Positions 37,626-47,128 of a stretch of 64,000 bases of DNA are shown in pieces. How positions within the stretch are numbered: the stretch's first letter is position 1; each line of letters begins with the position of its first letter. The notes under the pieces were generated by a model. It did not search any database. It was not told where the DNA came from and saw nothing but the letters and a program-made list of their open reading frames with translations. The stretch comes from Denitromonas iodatirespirans (GTDB taxonomy: Bacteria; Pseudomonadota; Gammaproteobacteria; Burkholderiales; Rhodocyclaceae). The position numbers and the translations under genes were made by a program. The stretch spans positions 1 through 64,000 of the forward strand of contig NZ_JAEKFT010000026.1 of assembly GCF_018524365.1 (NCBI RefSeq), written 5' to 3'.

Positions 37626-39316
37626 GTTTTCGCCCCTGCTTTCTGGTGCCGGTGTACAACCACCCGCACACCGTCGGCCGGGTGGTCGAACGCCTGGCCG
37701 CCTTCGATCTGCCGATCTACCTGATCGACGACGGCAGCGACGCCCCGACCCGCGAGGCGCTGGCGCAGACCGTCGCCGCCTGCCCGCTGGCGCGGCTGAT
37801 CACCTTGCCGGTCAATGGCGGCAAGGGCGCGGCGGTGATCGCCGGCTTCGAGCGGGCCCATGCCGACGGGCTGACCCACGCGTTGCAGGTCGATGCCGAC
37901 GGCCAGCACGATCTGGCCGACGTGCCGCGCTTTCTCGCCCTCGGCGCGGCAACGCCCGAGGCGGTGGTGTGCGGCCGGCCGATCTACGACGACAGCGTGC
38001 CCAAGTCGCGCCTGTATGGCCGCGCGATCACCCATTTCTGGGTCGGCGTCGAGACGCTGACCCGCGACGTGCCCGACTCGATGTGCGGCTTCCGCCTCTA
38101 TCCGCTGACCGCCACGATGCGCGTCCTCGGCCCGCACATCGCCCGGCGCATGGCCTTCGACATCGAGATCCTGGTGCGCCTGGCCTGGCTCGGCGGGCCG
38201 ATCATCAATGTGCCGACGCGCGTCACCTACCCCGAGGACGGCATCTCGCACTTCGCCATGCTCGCCGACAACCTGCGCATCTCGGCGACCCACACCCGGC
38301 TGGTCGCCGGCATGCTGTGGCGTGCACCGGCCCTGCTGTGGCGGCGCCTGCGCCGGGGCGACAACGCGCGGCACTGGTCGCGCCTGGCCGAACGCGGCAG
38401 CTCGCTGGGGCTCGCCACCGTGCTCGCCACCTACCGCCTGCTCGGCCGGCGCATGGCCACGCTGCTGCTCTACCCCATCGTCGGCTACTTCCTGCTCACC
38501 GGCCGCAACGCGCGCCAGGCCTCGCAGGCGTATCTCGACCGTGTCTATCGCCATTTCGGCCCCAGCGCCGCGCTACCGCAGCCGCCGGGCTGGCGCGACA
38601 GCTACCGCCACATGTTGGCCTTCGCCCGCGCCGGGCTGGACAAGCTCGCCGCCTGGAGCGGCGCCGTCGATGCCCGCGAGCTGGCCTTCCACGGCCGGGC
38701 CGACTTCGACGCCCTGATCGCCAGCGGCCGCGGCGCGCTGATCATCGGCTCACACCTGGGCAATCTCGAAATGGCGCGCGCCCTCGGCGTGGCGGCGCGC
38801 TTCACCACCATCAACGCGGTGGTCTACACCGAGCATGCGGTGCGCTTCAACGCCATGATGGCCGAGGCCAACCCGGATTTCGCCTTCAACCTGATCCAGG
38901 TGAGCGACTTCGGCCCCGACACCGCCATCGCCTTCAAGGACAAGATCGAGCGCGGCGAGCTGCTGTTCATCGTCGGCGATCGCACCCCGGTGGCCGAGAA
39001 CGGCCGCACCCGGCGCCTGCCCTTCCTCGGCCGGCCGGCGCCCTTCGCGCAAGGCCCCTTCGTGCTGGCGCATCTGCTCGAATGCCCGGTGTTCCTGTTC
39101 TTCTGCCTGGAACACGGCGGCGGCCACCAGCTGTATTTCGAACCCTTCGCCGAGCGCATCGAGCTGCCGCGCAAGCAGCGCGACACGGCCCTGCAGCAGC
39201 ACATGGGCGCCTACGCCCGACGACTCGAACACTACTGCGGGCAAGCGCCGCTGCAGTGGTTCAACTTCTTCGACTTCTGGGAGGAAGGGGCTGCCCCCCA
39301 AGCTTCAAAACCATGA
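37622..39316 (+). CDS. Fused family 2 glycosyltransferase and LpxL-like acyltransferase
   Basis: A 564-residue two-domain protein. The N-terminal domain (about 1-235) is a GT-A family 2 glycosyltransferase with VPVYNHPHTVGRVVE at the start, NGGKGAAVIAGF near 60 and the metal-binding VDADGQHDL near 84. After a membrane-proximal linker, the C-terminal domain (about 300-560) is an LpxL/HtrB-type acyltransferase with GSHLGNLEMAR (HX4E motif) near 377. This fusion sits at the ApeJ position of aryl polyene loci and probably joins the pigment to its lipid/sugar anchor at the inner membrane. Confidence 0.88.
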   Translation: MSFRPCFLVPVYNHPHTVGRVVERLAAFDLPIYLIDDGSDAPTREALAQTVAACPLARLITLPVNGGKGAAVIAGFERAHADGLTHALQVDADGQHDLADVPRFLALGAATPEAVVCGRPIYDDSVPKSRLYGRAITHFWVGVETLTRDVPDSMCGFRLYPLTATMRVLGPHIARRMAFDIEILVRLAWLGGPIINVPTRVTYPEDGISHFAMLADNLRISATHTRLVAGMLWRAPALLWRRLRRGDNARHWSRLAERGSSLGLATVLATYRLLGRRMATLLLYPIVGYFLLTGRNARQASQAYLDRVYRHFGPSAALPQPPGWRDSYRHMLAFARAGLDKLAAWSGAVDARELAFHGRADFDALIASGRGALIIGSHLGNLEMARALGVAARFTTINAVVYTEHAVRFNAMMAEANPDFAFNLIQVSDFGPDTAIAFKDKIERGELLFIVGDRTPVAENGRTRRLPFLGRPAPFAQGPFVLAHLLECPVFLFFCLEHGGGHQLYFEPFAERIELPRKQRDTALQQHMGAYARRLEHYCGQAPLQWFNFFDFWEEGAAPQASKP

Positions 39317-40872
39317 AAGACACCGTGCATTCCCCCACCCTCGACCCCGTCGTCATCGGCGCCGGCCGCCTGCGCCTTGAAGACGTAGTCGACGCCGCCG
39401 ACGGCCGCCGCCCGGTCCGCCTTTCTGGCGATGCCGAGTTCCGTGCCCGCATCGCCCGCGGCGGCGCCTATCTCGAACGCCTGCTGGCCAACAACGGCAC
39501 CGTGTATGGCGTGAACACCGGCTATGGAGAGTCGTGCACCGTCACTGTGCCGTCCGACCTGGTGCAGGAGCTGCCGCTGCACCTGACCCGCTATCACGGC
39601 TGCGGCCTGGGCCGGCATCTGGACGACGCGGCCACCCGCGCGGTGCTGGTCACCCGCCTCAACTCGCTGGCCCAGGGCGTGTCCGGCGTGCGCCTGGCGC
39701 TGCTCGAACAGATCGAGCACCTACTGGCGCACGACATCCTGCCGCAGATCCCCGAGGAGGGCTCGGTCGGCGCCAGCGGCGACCTGACCCCGCTGTCCTA
39801 TGTGGCCGCCGCCCTGGTCGGCGAGCGCGAAGTGCGCTACCGCGGCGAGGTCCGCCCGGCGCTGGCAGTGCTCGAAGCGCTCGACATCGCCCCGCTCAAG
39901 CTCAAGCCCAAAGAAGGGCTGGCGATCATGAACGGCACGGCCGTGATGACCGCGCTGGCCTGCCAGGCGTGGTCGCGCGCCGACTACCTGAGCCGACTGG
40001 CCACCCGCATCACCGCCCTGGCCTCGATGGCCATGCAGGGCAACCGCGGCCATTTCGACCCGCGCCTGTTCGCCGCCAAGCCGCATGCCGGCCAGGCCGA
40101 AGCGGCGGCCTGGGTCTTTGCCGACCTGCCCGTCGACACCGACGACGGCGTCATGCGCCTGCAGGACCGCTACTCGATTCGCTGCGCCCCGCATGTGATC
40201 GGCGTGCTGCGCGACGCGCTGCCGTGGATGCGCCGCGACATCGAGAACGAGCTCAACAGCGCCAACGACAATCCGCTGATCGACCCCGACGACGACTGGG
40301 TGCTGCATGGCGGCCACTTCTACGGCGGCCACATCGCCTTCGTCATGGACGCCATGAAGACCGCCGTGGCCAACCTCGCCGACCTGCTCGACCGGCAGGT
40401 GGCCTTGATGGTCGACAGCAAGTTCAACCACGGCCTGCCGCAGAACCTCTCCGGCGCCAGCGCCGAGCGCGCAATGATCAACCACGGCTTCAAGGCGGTG
40501 CAGATCGGCGCCTCGGCGTGGACCGCCGAAGCGCTCAAGCTGACCATGCCGGCCTCGGTGTTCTCGCGCTCGACCGAGTGCCACAACCAGGACAAGGTCA
40601 GCATGGGCACCATCGCCGCGCGCGACTGCCTGCGCGTGCTCGAACTGAGCGAGCAGGTGGCCGCCGCCGCGCTGCTGGCCGCCAACCAGGGCCTGGCGCT
40701 GCGCCTGCAGCGTGGCGACCTGGCCGCCGAGGCGCTGCCCGCGCCGGTGCTCGCCTTCCACCAGCAGGTGTCGGCGCTGTCGGCCCTGGTCACCGAAGAC
40801 CGCCCGCTCGAAGCCGACCTGCGCGCCACCCTGGCGGCGATGCGCGCCAAAGCCTGGACGCTCTACGCATGA
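39313..40872 (+). CDS. Aromatic amino acid ammonia-lyase (HAL/PAL family)
   Basis: A 519-residue member of the histidine/phenylalanine/tyrosine ammonia-lyase family. The Ala-Ser-Gly triad that forms the MIO cofactor is in SVGASGDLTPLSY near residue 152. VYGVNTGYGES near 66 carries the catalytic Tyr, and NSANDNPLIDP near 315 is conserved. The selectivity loop reads LTRYHGCGLG. In aryl polyene clusters this enzyme probably makes an aromatic acrylic acid for the head group. The frame is open far upstream but the real ATG at 39313 overlaps the glycosyltransferase stop by 4 bp. Confidence 0.92.
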   Translation: MKDTVHSPTLDPVVIGAGRLRLEDVVDAADGRRPVRLSGDAEFRARIARGGAYLERLLANNGTVYGVNTGYGESCTVTVPSDLVQELPLHLTRYHGCGLGRHLDDAATRAVLVTRLNSLAQGVSGVRLALLEQIEHLLAHDILPQIPEEGSVGASGDLTPLSYVAAALVGEREVRYRGEVRPALAVLEALDIAPLKLKPKEGLAIMNGTAVMTALACQAWSRADYLSRLATRITALASMAMQGNRGHFDPRLFAAKPHAGQAEAAAWVFADLPVDTDDGVMRLQDRYSIRCAPHVIGVLRDALPWMRRDIENELNSANDNPLIDPDDDWVLHGGHFYGGHIAFVMDAMKTAVANLADLLDRQVALMVDSKFNHGLPQNLSGASAERAMINHGFKAVQIGASAWTAEALKLTMPASVFSRSTECHNQDKVSMGTIAARDCLRVLELSEQVAAAALLAANQGLALRLQRGDLAAEALPAPVLAFHQQVSALSALVTEDRPLEADLRATLAAMRAKAWTLYA

Positions 40873-41285
40873 CCGCCGTGCTCAAGGTCGAGGTCGAGAC
40901 CGATGTCCCCTTCTTCCATGTCGACGCCATGGAAGTGGTGTGGCATGGCCACTATGTGCAGTATTTCGAGCAGGCGCGCACCGTCCTGCTGCGCAGCATC
41001 GACTACGACTACCCGCAGATGCGCGCCTCCGGCTACGCCTGGCCGGTGGTCGAATGCCACATCAAATATGTGCGCCCGGCGCGTTACGGCCAGAAGATCC
41101 GCATCGAAGCGGCGCTGGTCGAATTCGAGAACCGGCTCAAGATCGACTACACCATCCGCGATGCCGCCAGCGGCCAGCGCCTGACCAAGGCCTATACCGT
41201 GCAGGTGGCGGTGGACATGGCCAGCGGCGAGTTGCAGTTCGTCTCGCCGCCGGCGCTGCTCGAGCGCCTCGGAGCCGGCGCATGA
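40869..41285 (+). CDS. 4-hydroxybenzoyl-CoA-type thioesterase
   Basis: A 138-residue single-hotdog thioesterase of the YbgC/4HBT type. FFHVDAMEVVWHGHYVQYFEQAR near residue 15-37 carries the catalytic Asp of the family and the helix that follows. It is found in the same place in aryl polyene loci (ApeK position) and may release or edit acyl chains. It overlaps both neighbours by 4 bp. Confidence 0.87.
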   Translation: MTAVLKVEVETDVPFFHVDAMEVVWHGHYVQYFEQARTVLLRSIDYDYPQMRASGYAWPVVECHIKYVRPARYGQKIRIEAALVEFENRLKIDYTIRDAASGQRLTKAYTVQVAVDMASGELQFVSPPALLERLGAGA

Positions 41286-41908
41286 CACGGCGCAGCTTCC
41301 TCCTCGCCGCGCTGGCCGGCCTCGCCGGGGTGATGCTCGCCCGGCCGCTGTGGGCCGACGAGGCGCTGCTGCAGGAGATCGCCACCCGCGTCGCCGACGC
41401 CCCGGTGCTGCGCGCCGAGTTCAGCCAGACCAAGACCCTCGCCGCCCTGCGCAAACCCTTCCGCCTCGCCGGCCGCTTCACCTACGCCCGCGAGGCCGGC
41501 GTGTTGTGGCAGGTCGACACGCCCTACCCGGCGCGCTACCTGATCGGCCGCGAGGGCATGGTCGAGATCGGCCCCGACGGCCAGCGCCGGGCGCAAAGCG
41601 GGCGCGAGGCCGCCGGCGTGGCCCGCGCCGGGCAGATCCTGCAGGCCCTGCTCGGCGCCGACCTGGCCCCGCTGCAGAGCGCCTTCGTCCTCGACGCAAG
41701 CCGGCAGGGCGAGGGCTGGCGCGTCACGCTCACCCCGCGCAGTGCCGAGCTGGCCCGTCATCTGGCGCGCATCGAACTGGCCGGCCATGATGCCGTCGAG
41801 CAGGTCGACCTGTTCGAAGCCGGCGGCGACCACACCGAGATCCGCTTCACCGCCATCGCCCGCGCCACGCAACTGACCGCCGCCGAAGCCGCCTTGTTCG
41901 CCCGCTGA
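41282..41908 (+). CDS. LolA-like outer membrane lipoprotein carrier
   Basis: A 208-residue periplasmic protein with a signal peptide (MTRRSFLLAALAGLAG, cleavage near ARPLWADE) and a LolA-like fold: RAEFSQTKTLAALRKPFRLAGRF near residue 40 and GVLWQVDTPYPARYLI near 72. In aryl polyene clusters this paralogue is expected to carry the lipid-linked pigment across the periplasm after export by the MMPL protein. Its stop overlaps the next ATG by one base. Confidence 0.85.
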   Translation: MTRRSFLLAALAGLAGVMLARPLWADEALLQEIATRVADAPVLRAEFSQTKTLAALRKPFRLAGRFTYAREAGVLWQVDTPYPARYLIGREGMVEIGPDGQRRAQSGREAAGVARAGQILQALLGADLAPLQSAFVLDASRQGEGWRVTLTPRSAELARHLARIELAGHDAVEQVDLFEAGGDHTEIRFTAIARATQLTAAEAALFAR

Positions 41909-44220
41909 TGCTGCGTCGCCTCTTCCCCCTCCTGGCGGCAACCCTGGTCGGCGGCATCATCGCCCTGGCCGCGCTCGGCAAGGTGCCGGTCGAGACCGAC
42001 CTGCTGGCCATGCTGCCGGCCACCGAGCGCGATCCGGTCGCCGAGCAGGCCATGGCCCAGCTGGCGCGTGCGCATGAGCGGCGCATCGTGCTGCTCGCCG
42101 CCGCCGACGACAGCGCCCGGGCCCGCGCCGGCGCCATCGCGCTGGCCGCCGCCCTGCGCCGCTCCGAGGCCCTCAAGGGGGTGACGCTGGAAGTGCCGGC
42201 CGGCGCGCTCGATGCGATCCTGGCCACCTATCTGCCGCATCGCTTCGGCCTGCTCTCGGCCGCCACCCGCAACGACCTGACCGCCCACGGCCGCGAGCGC
42301 CTGCGACAGGACGCCTATCGCGCCCTGGCCAGCCCGATACCCACCCCCATGGCGGTGCCGCGCGAGGCCGACCCCTTCGGCACGCTGGCCGCTTTCCTGG
42401 CCGAGCTGCCCGTCGGCGGCAGCGGCTTCACCCCGGAAGACGGCATCCTGATGGCGCATCAGGACGGGCGCAGCTATGCCCTGCTGAGCGCCGAAACCGC
42501 CGGCTCGCCGCATGCCGCCACCACCCAGCAAGCGGTGCGCGCAGCGCTGGCACAGGCCCGCGCGGCAGTCGCCGCCGAGGCGCCGGGGGTGGACATCGAC
42601 GCCACCGGCCTGGTGCTGTATGCCGCCGCCGCCCAGGACACCGCCAAGCACGAGATGTCGCTGATCGGCGGCCTGTCGCTGCTCGGCATCGCCGCCCTGC
42701 TGCTGACCGTCTTCCGTTCGCTGCGGCCGGTGCTGCTCGGCATCGCCTGCGTGGCCATCGGCGTCGCCGCCGGCATCGGCGCGGTGCTGGCGGTCGACGG
42801 CCGCCTGCATCTGCTGACCCTGGTGTGCGGCACCAGCCTGCTCGGCATCGCCGTCGACTACCCGCTGCACTACTTCGCCAAACGCCGTCTGGCCGGCGCC
42901 GGCTGGCAACCCGCCGCCGCCATGGCCGCCATGCGCCCGGCCCTCACCCAGGGCCTGCTCACCAGCCTGATCGGCTACACCGCGCTGCTGGTCATGCCCT
43001 TCCCCGGCCTGCGCCAGATCGCGCTGTTCTCGATGGTCGGGCTGGCCGCGGCCTATGTCGCCACCCTCGTCATGCTGCCGCTGTTCGCGACTCAGCCCGA
43101 CGGCCGCGACACCCGCCACATCGGCGGCCTCCAGCGTGCAGGCGCGCCCTGGCGCCGCCTGCTGCAACGACACGGCGGCTGGCTGATCGCGCTTGCCGTG
43201 GCGGCGAGCCTGCCGGGCCTCGCCCGCCTGCACCATGACGACGATGTGCGCCTGCTCAGCGCCCCCGACGCCGAGCTCGCCCGCCAGGAAGCGCGCATCC
43301 GCCAGCTCACCCAGATCGGCCAGGGCAGCCGCCTGTTCCTGGTCCAGGCGCCCGACGCCGAGCAACTGCTGCAACGCGAAGAAGCCCTCACCGACGCCTT
43401 GCGCGCCGACAACCCGCAGCACGGCGGCTTCGTCGCGGTGTCGGCCTTCGTGCCCTCGGCGCGCCGCCAGGCCGACAACCGCCGCCTGCTCGGCGAGGCG
43501 CTGTTCGGCGCCGAGCGCTGGGGCGAGGCGGTGCTCGACGAGATCGGCTACCGGCCGACCGTGGCGCAGGCGCTGGCGCGCGCCTTCGCGACCGAACGAC
43601 CGCTCACCCCGGATGCGTGGTTCCGCCAACCCGTCGCCCAGGCCTATCGCCACCTGTGGCTGGGCCCCACCGCTGGCGGCGTGGCCAGCGTGGTGACGCT
43701 CACCGGGCAGTGGCCCGCCGAGGTATTGCGCGCCGCCGGCGACACGCTGCCGGGCGTGACCCTGCTCGACAAGCCGGCCGCCGTCTCCGCGCTGATGGGC
43801 CAGTATCGCCAGGGCATGGCCGGCGCGCTGGCCTGCGCGGTGGCTGTCTCACTGGTGCTGCTCAGCCAGCGCCACGGCTGGCGCGGCGCGGCGGCCACGC
43901 TGGCGCCCTGCGTGCTGGCGGTGTCGCTGCCGCTGGCCATGCTCGGCTACCTGGGCGTGCCGCTCACCCTCTTCCACTGGCTGGCGCTGATGCTGGTGTT
44001 CGGCATCGGCGCCGACTACGGCATCTTCACCCGCGAAGGCGGCGCCCAGGGCGAGGCCGCGCTCGGCGTGCTGCTCGCCGCCATCACCACCGTGCTGGGT
44101 TTCGGCCTGCTGGCCTTCAGCACCACGCCGGCGATTGCCAGCTTCGGCCTGACGCTGTTCATGGGCGTCATCACCGCCTTCCTGGCCTCGCCGCTGGCGG
44201 CACGGCGGGAAACGGCATGA
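41908..44220 (+). CDS. MMPL/RND-type exporter of the APE cluster
   Basis: A 770-residue membrane protein with about 12 transmembrane helices in two halves, each with a large periplasmic loop. GTSLLGIAVDYPLHYFAKRR near residue 310 and VFGIGADYGIFTREGG near 698 are the equivalent TM4-type motifs with the acidic residue used in proton coupling. Related MMPL proteins export glycolipids or hopanoids. Here the likely cargo is the lipid-linked aryl polyene (ApeM position). It overlaps the next gene by 4 bp. Confidence 0.87.
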   Translation: MLRRLFPLLAATLVGGIIALAALGKVPVETDLLAMLPATERDPVAEQAMAQLARAHERRIVLLAAADDSARARAGAIALAAALRRSEALKGVTLEVPAGALDAILATYLPHRFGLLSAATRNDLTAHGRERLRQDAYRALASPIPTPMAVPREADPFGTLAAFLAELPVGGSGFTPEDGILMAHQDGRSYALLSAETAGSPHAATTQQAVRAALAQARAAVAAEAPGVDIDATGLVLYAAAAQDTAKHEMSLIGGLSLLGIAALLLTVFRSLRPVLLGIACVAIGVAAGIGAVLAVDGRLHLLTLVCGTSLLGIAVDYPLHYFAKRRLAGAGWQPAAAMAAMRPALTQGLLTSLIGYTALLVMPFPGLRQIALFSMVGLAAAYVATLVMLPLFATQPDGRDTRHIGGLQRAGAPWRRLLQRHGGWLIALAVAASLPGLARLHHDDDVRLLSAPDAELARQEARIRQLTQIGQGSRLFLVQAPDAEQLLQREEALTDALRADNPQHGGFVAVSAFVPSARRQADNRRLLGEALFGAERWGEAVLDEIGYRPTVAQALARAFATERPLTPDAWFRQPVAQAYRHLWLGPTAGGVASVVTLTGQWPAEVLRAAGDTLPGVTLLDKPAAVSALMGQYRQGMAGALACAVAVSLVLLSQRHGWRGAAATLAPCVLAVSLPLAMLGYLGVPLTLFHWLALMLVFGIGADYGIFTREGGAQGEAALGVLLAAITTVLGFGLLAFSTTPAIASFGLTLFMGVITAFLASPLAARRETA

Positions 44221-44768
44221 AAGCCGCGCTCGCCGCCGCCCTGCTGCTCGGCGCCTGCGCCAGCCTGCCGCCGCCGGGCTGTACGGCGCTGAGCACGACC
44301 ACGCGCTACTGCCTGCAGCCGCTGCCGGCCGGCCACACGGTGGCCGTCAATCAGCTGGTGGACATGCAGTTTCCCGGCCGGCCGGCCGGCGAACGGCTGG
44401 TCTTCGCCATCGACGCGACAGACGCGCGCATGCAGATCGTCGGCCTGAACCCGCTCGGCCAGACGGTGTTCCGCCTCGGCGTCAACCACGGCCAAACGCA
44501 GTGGGACGGCCCGCCCGCCGCCGAGGCGCTGGCGCGGCAGCTGCCGGCCCTGGTCCAGCTGATGCTGTGGCCGGCCGACAGCGTGCGCCAGGGCTTGAGC
44601 CGCGACGCCGCCTTGCGCGTCGCGCCCGACGGCCGCCGTCTGCATGACCGCGACGGCACGCTGCTGCTCGACACCCGGCAGTCCGACCCCGACCCGCGCC
44701 TCGGGCAGGTCGACGCCGTCTTCACCCCACTCGATGCGCGCTGGCGCGTCACCCGCCTGGCGGACTGA
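44217..44768 (+). CDS. DUF3261-like outer membrane lipoprotein
   Basis: A 183-residue lipoprotein. The signal ends in a lipobox LLGAC with Cys15 as the lipidation site, followed by a Pro-rich stretch. The remainder is a soluble beta-rich domain with no known catalytic motif. It occupies the ApeN position and may work with the LolA-like carrier or the exporter at the outer membrane. It overlaps the MMPL gene by 4 bp and precedes apeO by 2 bp. Confidence 0.78.
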   Translation: MKAALAAALLLGACASLPPPGCTALSTTTRYCLQPLPAGHTVAVNQLVDMQFPGRPAGERLVFAIDATDARMQIVGLNPLGQTVFRLGVNHGQTQWDGPPAAEALARQLPALVQLMLWPADSVRQGLSRDAALRVAPDGRRLHDRDGTLLLDTRQSDPDPRLGQVDAVFTPLDARWRVTRLAD

Positions 44769-44770
44769 GC

Positions 44771-45967
44771 ATGAACCCGATCGCCTATCTTCCCGCCCTC
44801 GGCCTGGTCAACGCGCTGGGCAGCGGTGCCGCCGAGGTCTGCGACGGCCTGCTGCGCGGCGACACCACCGGCATGCGCTGCGAAGACGGCTGGCTTCCGA
44901 GCCGGCCGGCGCGCGTCGGCCGCGCCCGCATCACCGACTTGCCCGCCCTGCCGGCCCGCCTGGCGCAGCATGACAGCCGCAACAACCGCCTGCTGCTGGC
45001 CGCGTACGCGCAGATCGCGGCCGAGGTGGACGCGGCCATCGCGCGCTTCGGCCCGCAGCGCGTCGGCGTGGTGCTGGGCACCAGCACCTCGGGCATCCTC
45101 GAAGGCGAAGCGGCCGTGGCCCATCACGCCCGCCACGGCGCCCTGCCCGCCGGCTTCCACTACGGCCTGCAGGAGTTAGGCGATGCGGCGCGCTGCCTGG
45201 CCGATCTGCTGGGGCTGTCCGGCCCGGCCTACACGGTGTCGACCGCCTGCACCTCCAGCGCCAAGGCGATGGTCTCGGCCCAAGGCCTGATCCGCGCCGG
45301 GCTGTGCGATGCGGTCATCGCCGGCGGGGTGGACACGCTGTGCCGGCTCACCATCAACGGTTTCAGCTCGCTGGAAGCCACCACGGCCGACCTGTGCAAC
45401 CCGATGAGCGCCAACCGCCAGGGCATCAACATCGGCGAGGCGGCGGCGCTGTTCCTGGTCAGCCGCGAGCCGGCGCCCATCGCCCTGCTCGGCGCCGGCG
45501 AGTCGAGCGATGCGCATCATGTGTCGGCGCCCGACCCCACCGGCCGCGGCGCCGAAGCGGCGATCCGCCAGGCCATGGCGCAGGCGGGCGTCGCCCCCGA
45601 ACACATCGCCTATCTCAACCTGCACGGCACCGCCACGCCGAAGAATGACGAGATGGAGAGCCAGGCGGTGGCGCGGATATTCCCCGCGGGTGTGCCGTGC
45701 AGCTCGACCAAACCCCTGACGGGTCACACCCTGGGCGCGGCCGGCGCCACCGAGCTGGCCTTTTGCTGGCTGGCCCTTTCGCCGCATAATGTCGGCCATC
45801 GCCTGCCGCCCCATGTGTGGGACGGCTGCGCCGACCCGGCGCTACCCGAACTGAATCTGGTGCGCGCCGGGGATACCCTCGCCACCCACGCAAGGAGAGT
45901 CATGCTGTCCAGTTCCTTTGCCTTCGGCGGCAGCAACTGCTGCCTGGCGATCGGGGACGCCGCATGA
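44771..45967 (+). CDS. apeO: Beta-ketoacyl-ACP synthase (elongating)
   Basis: A 398-residue ketosynthase with all three catalytic residues: the Cys in TVSTACTSSAKAM near residue 160, the His in NLHGTATPKNDE near 283, and the second His in PLTGHTLGAAG near 319. In known aryl polyene systems ApeO and the chain-length factor ApeC form the elongating ketosynthase complex. It overlaps apeP by 4 bp. Confidence 0.9.
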   Translation: MNPIAYLPALGLVNALGSGAAEVCDGLLRGDTTGMRCEDGWLPSRPARVGRARITDLPALPARLAQHDSRNNRLLLAAYAQIAAEVDAAIARFGPQRVGVVLGTSTSGILEGEAAVAHHARHGALPAGFHYGLQELGDAARCLADLLGLSGPAYTVSTACTSSAKAMVSAQGLIRAGLCDAVIAGGVDTLCRLTINGFSSLEATTADLCNPMSANRQGINIGEAAALFLVSREPAPIALLGAGESSDAHHVSAPDPTGRGAEAAIRQAMAQAGVAPEHIAYLNLHGTATPKNDEMESQAVARIFPAGVPCSSTKPLTGHTLGAAGATELAFCWLALSPHNVGHRLPPHVWDGCADPALPELNLVRAGDTLATHARRVMLSSSFAFGGSNCCLAIGDAA

Positions 45968-46398
45968 GCCTGTTTCCGCCGCCCGCCGAGCTGCTGCCGC
46001 ACCGGCCGCCCAACCTGCTGATCGACCGCGTCTGCGACTGCACCGACGACCGCATCGTGGCCCATGCCACCATCGCGCCCGATCAGTGGTATTCGAACGC
46101 CGACGGCAGCATGCCGTCCTGGGTCGGCATCGAGCTGATGGCCCAGACGATTGCCGCCTTCGTCGGCCTGGAGGGGCGTCGCCGCGGCCGGCCGCCGAAA
46201 ATCGGCTATCTGCTCGGCACCCGTGCCTATCGCTGCGCGCGCGCCGACTTTCCCGCCGGCATCGGCATCGAGATCAAGGCGGACCTGGTGTTTCGCGACG
46301 ATTCTGGCCTCGGTGCCTTCGACTGCACGCTGGCGCTCGACGGCCAGCCGATCGCCGATGCCACGCTCAAGGTTTACGAGACCCCCGACCATGACTGA
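45964..46398 (+). CDS. apeP: Hotdog 3-hydroxyacyl-ACP dehydratase (second)
   Basis: A 144-residue hotdog protein of the FabZ/ApeP group: LLPHRPPNLLIDRVCDC near residue 10-26, with the His seen in this family, and MPSWVGIELMAQTIAAFVGL near 50. It is related to the dehydratase that works with ApeI on the growing polyene. The ATG overlaps apeO by 4 bp and the stop overlaps apeQ by 8 bp. Confidence 0.87.
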   Translation: MSLFPPPAELLPHRPPNLLIDRVCDCTDDRIVAHATIAPDQWYSNADGSMPSWVGIELMAQTIAAFVGLEGRRRGRPPKIGYLLGTRAYRCARADFPAGIGIEIKADLVFRDDSGLGAFDCTLALDGQPIADATLKVYETPDHD

Positions 46399-47128
46399 CA
46401 CCCCTCCGCGCCGCGTCCTCGTCACCGGCTCGAGCCGCGGCCTGGGCCGCGCCATCGCCCTCCAACTGGCCGGCCAGGGCTTTGCCATCACGGTGCATTG
46501 CCGCCAGGGCGTCGAGGCCGCCGAGGCGGTCATCGCCACCATCCGCGCGGCCGGCGGCACGGCCGGCCTGCTGGTCTTCGATGTCACCGACCGCGAGGCC
46601 GCACGCCAGGCGCTGGAGGCCGATGTCGACGCCCACGGCGCCTACTACGGCGTGGTGGTCAACGCCGGCATCACCCGCGACAACGCCTTCCCCGCGCTGA
46701 GCGACAGCGACTGGGACGCGGTCATCGACACCGGCCTCAACGGCTTTTTCAACATCGTGCATCCGCTGGTGATGCCCATGGTGCGCAAGAAGCGAGGCGG
46801 GCGCATCGTCACCATGGCCTCGGTGTCGGGCGTGATGGGCAACCGCGGGCAGGTGAATTACAGCGCCGCCAAGGCCGGCCTGATCGGCGCCACCAAGGCG
46901 CTGGCGGTCGAGCTGGCGAGCCGGCGCATCACCGTCAATTGCGTGGCGCCGGGTCTCATCGACTCTGACATGACCCGCGAGCTGCCGCTGGACGAGGCGC
47001 TCAAGATGGTGCCGATGAACCGCATCGGTACCCCCGAGGAGGTGGCGGCGGTGGTCGGCTTCCTGATGTCCGACGCCGCCAGCTATGTCACCCGCCAGGT
47101 CATCGGCGTGAATGGAGGCATCATCTGA
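46391..47128 (+). CDS. apeQ: 3-oxoacyl-ACP reductase (FabG type)
   Basis: A 245-residue short-chain dehydrogenase. VLVTGSSRGLGRAIALQL near residue 9 is the NADPH-binding motif and VVNAGITRDN near 87 follows. The Ser near 138 and YSAAK near 151-155 are the catalytic Ser, Tyr and Lys. It reduces the 3-oxoacyl-ACP formed by each condensation. Its stop overlaps the apeR start by one base. Confidence 0.92.
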   Translation: MTDTPPRRVLVTGSSRGLGRAIALQLAGQGFAITVHCRQGVEAAEAVIATIRAAGGTAGLLVFDVTDREAARQALEADVDAHGAYYGVVVNAGITRDNAFPALSDSDWDAVIDTGLNGFFNIVHPLVMPMVRKKRGGRIVTMASVSGVMGNRGQVNYSAAKAGLIGATKALAVELASRRITVNCVAPGLIDSDMTRELPLDEALKMVPMNRIGTPEEVAAVVGFLMSDAASYVTRQVIGVNGGII

